Part shown: positions 58,570 to 64,000 of the stretch, in pieces
Layout of the letters: each line of letters opens with the position of its first letter
Position numbering within the stretch: the first letter of the stretch is position 1
Assembly: GCF_000519305.1 (NCBI RefSeq)
Contig: NZ_KI912610.1
Coordinates: 466,862-530,861 of the forward strand
DNA length: 64,000 nucleotides
Reading direction: 5' to 3'
Origin: Mesorhizobium ciceri WSM4083
Lineage (GTDB): Bacteria > Pseudomonadota > Alphaproteobacteria > Rhizobiales > Rhizobiaceae
Position numbers and translations under genes: made by a program
Notes under the pieces: generated by a model
The model's input: the letters and a program-made list of their open reading frames with translations, nothing else
Database searches by the model: none
Told to the model about the DNA's origin: nothing

Positions 58570-59373
58570 ATGACCGCATCACTTTTTGCCGCCGAAGAGG
58601 GTGTTGGCTCGAAGGCCATCGTCCTGCTGCACGGTTTCGGCGGCTGCCACGATGTATGGCGCGAGGTGATTTCCGCCCTGACGCCTTCCACGCATACGCT
58701 GGCCTATGATCTGCCTGGGCATGGGATGTCGCTCGATTTTCCTGCCGCCGGTCCGGCCAGGGTGGCGGCCAAGGCCGTGCTCGCCGATCTCACGGAGCGT
58801 CGCCTGAAGCGCGTTCATCTCGTGGGCCACTCGATGGGCGGTGCCGTGGCGGCGCTGATGGCGCTGGCCGAGCCCGAAAAGATAGCCTCGCTGACGCTTC
58901 TGGCGCCGGGCGGCCTTGGCGCCGAAATCAATGGACCGCTGTTGCGCCGCTATGCCGAAGCCGCGGATCGGTCCGAGATCCGCTCCTGCCTCGCCGTCAT
59001 GTCGGGACCTTCAGCCCTGCCGCTCGAACATACGGTGGACATCCTTTGGGAAATGCGCAGACGACCCGGCCAACTCGAAAAGCTCGTCGAGATCGCGGCC
59101 GCCATGACCGTGGACGATCGGCAAGGCGTCATCCCGCACGATCGCCTCGATGGACTGAACATGCCGGTGATGGTGGCATGGGGCACCAACGATGCGGTGC
59201 TGCCCTTTACCCAGGCCGATGACCTGCCGGCGCATTTTCACGTGCACCACGTGCTGGAGGCCGGCCATATGCTGGCTGAGGAAGCCCCCGACCTCGTTGC
59301 CGAGATCATCCGCCGCAACACCAGCCGCCGCGCCAGACCGCATCGCCAGAAATTTGCCGCAGCAGCCAGCTGA
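58570..59373 (+). CDS. Alpha/beta hydrolase
   Basis: A 267-residue alpha/beta hydrolase. Oxyanion-hole motif HGFGG, nucleophile elbow GHSMGG, acid-region WGTNDAVLPF and catalytic His in EAGHML. Similar proteins act as esterases, lyases or dienelactone-type hydrolases; no substrate is indicated. The ATG at 58570 follows a 196-base gap after the TPR gene in which no gene is seen. Confidence 0.9.
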   Translation: MTASLFAAEEGVGSKAIVLLHGFGGCHDVWREVISALTPSTHTLAYDLPGHGMSLDFPAAGPARVAAKAVLADLTERRLKRVHLVGHSMGGAVAALMALAEPEKIASLTLLAPGGLGAEINGPLLRRYAEAADRSEIRSCLAVMSGPSALPLEHTVDILWEMRRRPGQLEKLVEIAAAMTVDDRQGVIPHDRLDGLNMPVMVAWGTNDAVLPFTQADDLPAHFHVHHVLEAGHMLAEEAPDLVAEIIRRNTSRRARPHRQKFAAAAS

Positions 59374-59485
59374 CTTTTCGCGCACGACAACCTTCCTGGA
59401 CACCCCGGGGCCGTCGATCTCGCCAGTGCATTTTGCCGGCGGCTGTGTTAACCCGGTGTTAACCAAACCCACGAGGCAGACGCCG

Positions 59486-60103
59486 ATGAAGGAAGCAGGC
59501 GAGAAGACCATCGACCAGTCGAAGAAACTGTCCGATGCCATCCGTGATGTCAAAAATGCCTTCGCCGACCGCGACGACGTCGTCGTCGATATGCGCGAGG
59601 CGCATCGCATGCGTCTCGATCTGCTTGCCGCCGAGCTGGCGCCGGTTTTTGCCGATGTTCCCGCCGACATGGACAATTTCGACTTTGTCGTCTCGTCCGG
59701 CTTGCAGCCGCGCCTGTGGATCGACGCCATCAGCCATGTCGCCATGGGGCGCGACCGCCGGACCTATCGCTTCCTCAAGGACACCCGCATCGGCCGGGTG
59801 GTGCTTGCCGAATCCACCGAGATGAAACCGGTTGCCGATTCCGTGACGCGCTATGTCGCCGAGCGCATCGTCGAGCGTCAGAGGATGCTGGAAGGCGGCG
59901 TCGAACCCGCCGTCGCTGGCCTGAAACGCGCGTATGTGCCAGAAGCCGAACCGCCGCTGCACGCGACGGAGCGCGGCAAACGCTGGTCGGCCCTTCTGTC
60001 CGGGCTTGGCCTGGTCGCTGCCGGCGCACTGGTCGGCCTTGTGGTGTCGGTCGTCCTGTTCTGGGACCGCATCGTGGCCATGGTTGTCAATTTGCGGCCA
60101 TAG
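59486..60103 (+). CDS. Uncharacterised protein with a C-terminal membrane anchor
   Basis: A 205-residue protein. It is mostly soluble, with a segment IDAISHVAMGRDRRTYRFLKDTRIGRVVLAEST, and a single hydrophobic helix at the C-terminus (about 171-195, LLSGLGLVAAGALVGLVVSVVLFW), so it is tail-anchored with its bulk in the cytoplasm. No family recognised. The ATG at 59486 has GAGG upstream; the open frame from 59192 overlaps the hydrolase gene and is rejected. Its 3' end overlaps the metallophosphoesterase gene by 17 bases on the other strand. Confidence 0.75.
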   Translation: MKEAGEKTIDQSKKLSDAIRDVKNAFADRDDVVVDMREAHRMRLDLLAAELAPVFADVPADMDNFDFVVSSGLQPRLWIDAISHVAMGRDRRTYRFLKDTRIGRVVLAESTEMKPVADSVTRYVAERIVERQRMLEGGVEPAVAGLKRAYVPEAEPPLHATERGKRWSALLSGLGLVAAGALVGLVVSVVLFWDRIVAMVVNLRP

Positions 60104-61010
60104 CGGCCTCGGCGCCAAGCTCCACCGTCTGCAGATCGGATGGCGGTATGGACGGCCCGGTCAGGCCGCGCCGTGTCAGCCGTATCAGCCAATTTCCCTT
60201 TTCACCGTCGATGTCGAACAGATTGTACTGCGCCGCCGGGTGCTTGCCGCCCGGCGCCTGGCCGGCGGCGGCGACACCGACCGCCGGGATCCTGACGCCT
60301 CGACCGCCGATGAAGAACAGCGACGGCAGATGCGAATGGCCGTGCAGCACAAGTTCGGCGCCGTGGCGGCGAATGATCTTGTTGAAGCGGGCGATGCCGA
60401 ACAGCCGCTTGTGCTGCGGGACCGCGCCGCGCACCGGCGGATGATGGATCATGATGGCGCGGAACAGCCCCTGCCCGGCGGTATCCCCAAGGATTTTGCC
60501 GAGCCGCTCGGCCTGGCCTTCCATGAAGAAGCCATTGGCCATGAATGGTGCCGTGGCGCGTGCCGTCGAGACGCCGATCAGCGCGACATTGCCGCGCACA
60601 CGCAGATAGGGGAAGGCGTTGCGGTCGACCGGCGTGTTGACGCCGTCGCCGCTCATCCACGCCGCCCAGGACCGGCAGACCTTGTCGAAGGCGCCGGGGA
60701 CATAGGCGTCATGATTGCCCGGAACCACCGAAACATCATGCGGCGGCCCCAGCGTTTCCAGCCAGTGCCTGGCCATCTCGATCTCGCCGTCGAGCGCCAG
60801 ATTGACCAGGTCGCCGGTGACGGCGAGGTGGTCAGGCGTGTTCGCCTTGATGTCGGCGACGATCGTGTCGATCACCGCATCATGCATATGGCGGCGGCGG
60901 TTCCGCTGCCAGTTGACATATCCGAGCACGCGCTTGGAGGCGAGATCGCGATAGGATACATCGGGGAGCGGCCCCAGATGGACATCGGAAATATGCGCGA
61001 GCCTGAACAT
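60087..61010 (-). CDS. Calcineurin-like metallophosphoesterase
   Basis: A 307-residue metallophosphoesterase. Metal ligands appear as DVH (ISDVHLGP), GDLVN, GNHD, and the H of HGHSH, the standard order. It probably hydrolyses phosphodiesters such as cyclic nucleotides or phospholipid-type substrates; no substrate is indicated. The ATG at 61010 with GAAGG upstream is chosen; the frame is open to 61064. Its 3' end overlaps the tail-anchored gene by 17 bases. Confidence 0.92.
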   Translation of the reverse strand: MFRLAHISDVHLGPLPDVSYRDLASKRVLGYVNWQRNRRRHMHDAVIDTIVADIKANTPDHLAVTGDLVNLALDGEIEMARHWLETLGPPHDVSVVPGNHDAYVPGAFDKVCRSWAAWMSGDGVNTPVDRNAFPYLRVRGNVALIGVSTARATAPFMANGFFMEGQAERLGKILGDTAGQGLFRAIMIHHPPVRGAVPQHKRLFGIARFNKIIRRHGAELVLHGHSHLPSLFFIGGRGVRIPAVGVAAAGQAPGGKHPAAQYNLFDIDGEKGNWLIRLTRRGLTGPSIPPSDLQTVELGAEAAMAAN

Positions 61011-61063
61011 ACAACCTTCATAGGCGACCCGCGCGCGGCTTTCCACCCACGGTTTCGCTATCA

Positions 61064-61558
61064 ATGACGAGCCCCGAAGATGCCTTCCGCCAGACTGGCT
61101 GGCCAGGTTTGAGGGCCAGGCTGTTCCATCTCTATTTCGTACTGCGGAGGCCGATGACGCTTGGCGTGCGCGGCTTGATCCACGATAGGGCGTCCAGGTC
61201 TGTCTTCCTTATTCGCCATACCTATGTGCCGGGCTGGCAGCTTCCCGGCGGCGGCGTCGAAGTCGGCGAAACGATGAACGAGGCACTGGCTCGTGAACTG
61301 GCCGAGGAAGGCAACATCGCTCTCACCGCCCCACCGGTGCTCAAATCGATGCATTTCAACCGCCGCTCCAGCCGCCGCGACCATGTCGGCTTTTATCTGC
61401 TCGAGCATTTCAGCCAGACGGCGCCGAAGCTGCCGGACCACGAGATCGCCGAAGCCGGCTTCTTCCCGCTCGACGGCTTGCCGCAGGGCACGACGCCGGC
61501 GACGCTGCGCCGCATCGCCGAGGTTTTTGACGGCGGGCAGCCCTCGCCCTACTGGTAG
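61064..61558 (+). CDS. NUDIX hydrolase
   Basis: A 164-residue NUDIX hydrolase. The box GGGVEVGETMNEALARELAEEGNI fits GX5EX7REUXEEXGU with only the last position varied. The N-terminal LVRxTYVPGWQLPGGG-type strand (IRHTYVPGW) is typical. Substrates may be nucleotides or their sugars. It is divergent from the metallophosphoesterase, 53 bases apart; the two phosphohydrolases may share regulation. Convergent with the GST gene, one base apart. Confidence 0.9.
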   Translation: MTSPEDAFRQTGWPGLRARLFHLYFVLRRPMTLGVRGLIHDRASRSVFLIRHTYVPGWQLPGGGVEVGETMNEALARELAEEGNIALTAPPVLKSMHFNRRSSRRDHVGFYLLEHFSQTAPKLPDHEIAEAGFFPLDGLPQGTTPATLRRIAEVFDGGQPSPYW

Positions 61559-61559
61559 A

Positions 61560-62552
61560 TCAGGCTGCCGCTTTCTCGAAGCGCGCCCGGTCGTGCCGTG
61601 CGGCATAATCCAGATCCGGTCCGACAGGCACGATCCGCGTCGGATTGATCGTCTGATGGCTGCCGTAATAGTGCGCCTTGATATGATGCATGTTCACCGT
61701 CCCGGCCACGCCAGGCACCTGGTAGAGATCGCGCAGATAGTTGGACAGGTTCGGGTAGTCGGCGATACGGCGCAGATTGCATTTGAAATGGCCGACATAA
61801 ACCGGATCGAAGCGCACCAGCGTGGTGAACAGCCGCCAGTCGGCCTCGGTGATATGATCGCCGACGAGATAGCGCTGCTTCGACAGCCGTTCCTCCAGCG
61901 CATCCAGCGCTGTGAACACTTCACCGAACGCCTCTTCATAGGCGCGTTGCGTGGTGGCGAAGCCGGCGCGATAGACGCCGTTGTTGACCGCGGGATAGAC
62001 CAGCGCATTGATGCGGTCGATCTCGCCGCGCAACGCCTTCGGATAGAAATCGAGGCTGGCGTCGCCCCATTCGTCGAAGGCTGAATTCAGCATGCGGATG
62101 ATTTCGGAAGATTCGTTGGAGACGATGGTCTGCTCCTTCTTGTCCCACAGCACCGGCACCGTCACCCGGCCCGAATAGGCTGGATCGGCCTTGGCATAGA
62201 TCTGGTGCAGGAAGTCGAGGCCGTAGAGCGTATCGCCCGTGGCGCCGTCCTCAGCCACGAACGTCCAGCCATTGGCGCCCATGAAATGATGCACCACCGA
62301 CACCGATATGACGCCTTCCAGCTTCTTCAGCGCGCGAAAGATCAATGTCCGGTGGGCCCACGGACAGGCAAGCGAGATATAGAGGTGATAGCGGCCGGGC
62401 TCAGCCTTGAAACCGCGCGTCCGGCTTTCGGCAGGCGCCCCGTCAACGGTGATCCAGTCGCGCCATTGCGACTGCGTCCGCACGAACCTGCCACCATTGT
62501 CCGCTGTATCGTACCAGCGGTCCTGCCATCTTCCTTCGACCAGCAATCCCAT
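61560..62552 (-). CDS. Glutathione S-transferase, glutathionyl-hydroquinone-reductase type
   Basis: A 330-residue Xi-class GST of the YqjG type. The catalytic Cys63 lies in the class signature CPWAHR. The IVSNESSEIIRML segment and the C-terminal helical domain (LSKQRYLVGDHITEADWRLFTTLVRFD) fit. It reduces glutathionyl-hydroquinones. AGGAGAT precedes the ATG at 62552. Convergent with the NUDIX gene. The 275 bases to the GNAT gene hold no gene that I can see. Confidence 0.93.
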   Translation of the reverse strand: MGLLVEGRWQDRWYDTADNGGRFVRTQSQWRDWITVDGAPAESRTRGFKAEPGRYHLYISLACPWAHRTLIFRALKKLEGVISVSVVHHFMGANGWTFVAEDGATGDTLYGLDFLHQIYAKADPAYSGRVTVPVLWDKKEQTIVSNESSEIIRMLNSAFDEWGDASLDFYPKALRGEIDRINALVYPAVNNGVYRAGFATTQRAYEEAFGEVFTALDALEERLSKQRYLVGDHITEADWRLFTTLVRFDPVYVGHFKCNLRRIADYPNLSNYLRDLYQVPGVAGTVNMHHIKAHYYGSHQTINPTRIVPVGPDLDYAARHDRARFEKAAA

Positions 62553-62827
62553 GCAAATCTCCTTGCGTCCTGTTGGTTGATGTAGGCGCAAGGTTGCCCT
62601 GTCGAAGACGTCAGGTGCTGAACAGACCGTCACTTGGCAGAAATGACGGACATATCAGGCCGATTGCAGCGGCGGGAAATTGATGCTAGCGGACAATCCG
62701 CATGTTCGACTTTGCTTTGATCCGGTTTGACCGACGACGAAAGGGCGCCCGCGCTTGATGAAGCGCTGACTGGCGAATGCTGCCGTTTGCAGCAAACCTT
62801 TCCTCCTTGCACCGGACCGCAAAGACC

Positions 62828-63364
62828 ATGAGCCTTGCCGACGTGAAATACCTGCCGGAAGCCCCGGCGCACGACCCCGAGATCGAAGCCATCAACGACG
62901 AAGCCTTCGGGCCCGGCCGCTTTGTGCTGGCGGCTTACAAGATTCGTGAGGCCGGAGGGCACGAGCGCTCGCTGTCCTTTGTCGCCGTCGATGGGGACAT
63001 AGTGGTCGCCTCCGTGCGCATGACCCGCATCGCCGCCGGTGCCGGCCGCGCATTGATGCTCGGGCCGCTCGCCGTGCGGCCGGCCTTCAAGAATCTCGGC
63101 ATCGGCCGCCGGCTGGTGGCGATCGCGCTGGAGGCCGCCGCCAAGACCGGCGCACCTGCCGTCATGCTGGTCGGTGACGAGCCCTATTACGGGCCGCTCG
63201 GTTTCAAGCGGATTCCGCGCGGCCAGATTTCGATGCCGCGCCCCGTCGATCTCGACCGGCTGCTGTCGCACGAGATCGCGCCGGGCGCGGTAGCCAGGCT
63301 CTTGGGCGAGGTCTGCCACGCCGATCAGGCCAGGGTGGCCGATCCTGCCGCGGCGATGGCTTGA
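62828..63364 (+). CDS. GNAT N-acetyltransferase
   Basis: A 178-residue GNAT protein. The acetyl-CoA loop appears as LGIGRRLVAIAL (variant of R/QxxGxG/A), and LGPLAVRPAFKN and VMLVGDEPYYGPLGF complete the fold. It resembles YhbS-type acetyltransferases. The acetylated target is unknown. The ATG at 62828 is chosen over the open frame from 62777. Confidence 0.88.
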   Translation: MSLADVKYLPEAPAHDPEIEAINDEAFGPGRFVLAAYKIREAGGHERSLSFVAVDGDIVVASVRMTRIAAGAGRALMLGPLAVRPAFKNLGIGRRLVAIALEAAAKTGAPAVMLVGDEPYYGPLGFKRIPRGQISMPRPVDLDRLLSHEIAPGAVARLLGEVCHADQARVADPAAAMA

Positions 63365-63425
63365 CCTTTCCCGTCCATCTGGCGCCTGATCCATCCCACT
63401 GTTCCTGAGATCAAAGGATGACGCC

Positions 63426-64000
63426 ATGAACCCGAACGGCCAGATCGCGATCGTCACCGGCGGCGGCTCCGGCCTTGGCGAGGCAACGGCGCGCGCGCTG
63501 GCCGCCAAGGGAGCTCGCGTCGCCATCTTCGACGTCGGTATTGACCGCGCCGCCAAGGTCGCGGCCGAGATAGGCGGCATTGCCGTCCAGTGCGACGTCA
63601 GCAGCGCCGATAGTGGAACCGCTGCGCTCGCCGACGTGGCCGCCAAGCTTGGCGAGCCACGGATCCTGGTCAATTGCGCCGGCATCGCCATCGGCGTGAA
63701 AACCATCGGCAAGGATGGTCCCCACCCCCTCGACCAGTATCGCAAGGTGATTGAGGTCAATCTGATCGGTACGTTCAACATGATCCGCCTCGTCGCCGAG
63801 CGCGCGTCGAAGCTCGAGCCGCTGCAGGGCGGCGAGCGCGGCGTCATCGTCAACACCGCTTCGGTTGCCGCCTATGATGGCCAGATCGGCCAGGCCGCCT
63901 ATGCGGCTTCCAAGGGCGGCGTCGTCGGCATGACCCTGCCGGTAGCGCGCGACCTTGCCCGTTCCGGCATCCGCGTCTGCACCATCGCGCCCGGCATCTT
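63426..64000 (+). CDS. Short-chain dehydrogenase, truncated by the window end
   Basis: The first 191 residues of an SDR. Cofactor motif TGGGSGLG (11-18), NCAGIA, the catalytic Ser of NTASVAA, Tyr/Lys in AYAASKGG and the start of the C-terminal loop. Wording such as IAIVTGGGSGLG and CDVSSADS with the long YDGQIGQ insertion resembles type-10 17-beta-hydroxysteroid / 3-hydroxyacyl-CoA dehydrogenases. The frame is open at base 64000, so the C-terminus is outside the window. Confidence 0.88.
   Translation, partial: MNPNGQIAIVTGGGSGLGEATARALAAKGARVAIFDVGIDRAAKVAAEIGGIAVQCDVSSADSGTAALADVAAKLGEPRILVNCAGIAIGVKTIGKDGPHPLDQYRKVIEVNLIGTFNMIRLVAERASKLEPLQGGERGVIVNTASVAAYDGQIGQAAYAASKGGVVGMTLPVARDLARSGIRVCTIAPGI

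Overview
The window looks like chromosomal core DNA of a Rhizobiales alphaproteobacterium, most likely Mesorhizobium or a close relative. The grounds are high GC, a fused trpE-trpG gene behind a Trp-rich leader peptide (the rhizobial arrangement), a choline ABC transporter in the rhizobial choX-choW-choV order, and dispersed intergenic palindromes of the kind common in Mesorhizobium. No rRNA, tRNA, CRISPR array, prophage or complete insertion sequence was seen. Genus assignment is an inference from recognition, not from a search.

Layout. 1-5.7 kb: end of trmL, soxR with a sox box, hemF, small proteins (DUF1344, DUF1059), and a leftward overlapping set of cca, a CoA-type NUDIX hydrolase and DUF1285. 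5.8-12.7 kb: a tightly coupled MoxR / DUF58 / BatA-DUF4159 / VWA-like membrane operon, then clpS. 13-16.6 kb: small secreted proteins and an OmpR/EnvZ-like two-component pair preceded by an 18-bp direct repeat. 16.7-19.8 kb: choline uptake (choXWV). 20-23 kb: tdk, an EamA exporter with a divergent LysR gene broken by a one-base frameshift, and a cytochrome c. 23.3-30.2 kb: a five-gene cassette of unknown function (coiled-coil protein, two uncharacterised proteins, a classical-type AAA ATPase, a DUF2333 membrane protein), interrupted by a cluster of four inverted repeats. 30.5-39.8 kb: fhs, an isochorismatase-like hydrolase with a divergent AraC/GlxA regulator, an acetyltransferase, a DUF4126 protein coupled to a flavin disulfide oxidoreductase, an MFS exporter, an AstE-like deacylase and a PEP-mutase-like enzyme. 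39.9-43.9 kb: trpL attenuator and trpE(G), a CDF cation exporter, and a VapBC toxin-antitoxin pair. 43.9-52 kb: secreted proteins, a Tat-signal DsrE protein, SDR, ABM, AbrB-type, siderophore-interacting, LysR and MFS genes, then a decayed NTF2-like pseudogene and a 142-bp palindrome. 52.2-56.5 kb: an esterase/ATP-grasp pair, a candidate small RNA, a leucine-rich leader peptide and leuA. 56.6-64 kb: a membrane-bound TPR regulator, a hydrolase, a metallophosphoesterase, a NUDIX hydrolase, a glutathionyl-hydroquinone-reductase-like GST, a GNAT protein and a truncated SDR.

The best candidate for an undescribed system is the AAA-ATPase cassette at 23362-30207: four closely spaced same-strand genes plus a membrane partner, of which only the ATPase has a recognisable biochemical activity. 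The best-supported regulatory elements are the trp attenuator (WWW leader peptide, antiterminator and terminator all visible), the putative leu leader and the sox box. Two genes are clearly broken (LysR at 21709, NTF2-like at 51820).
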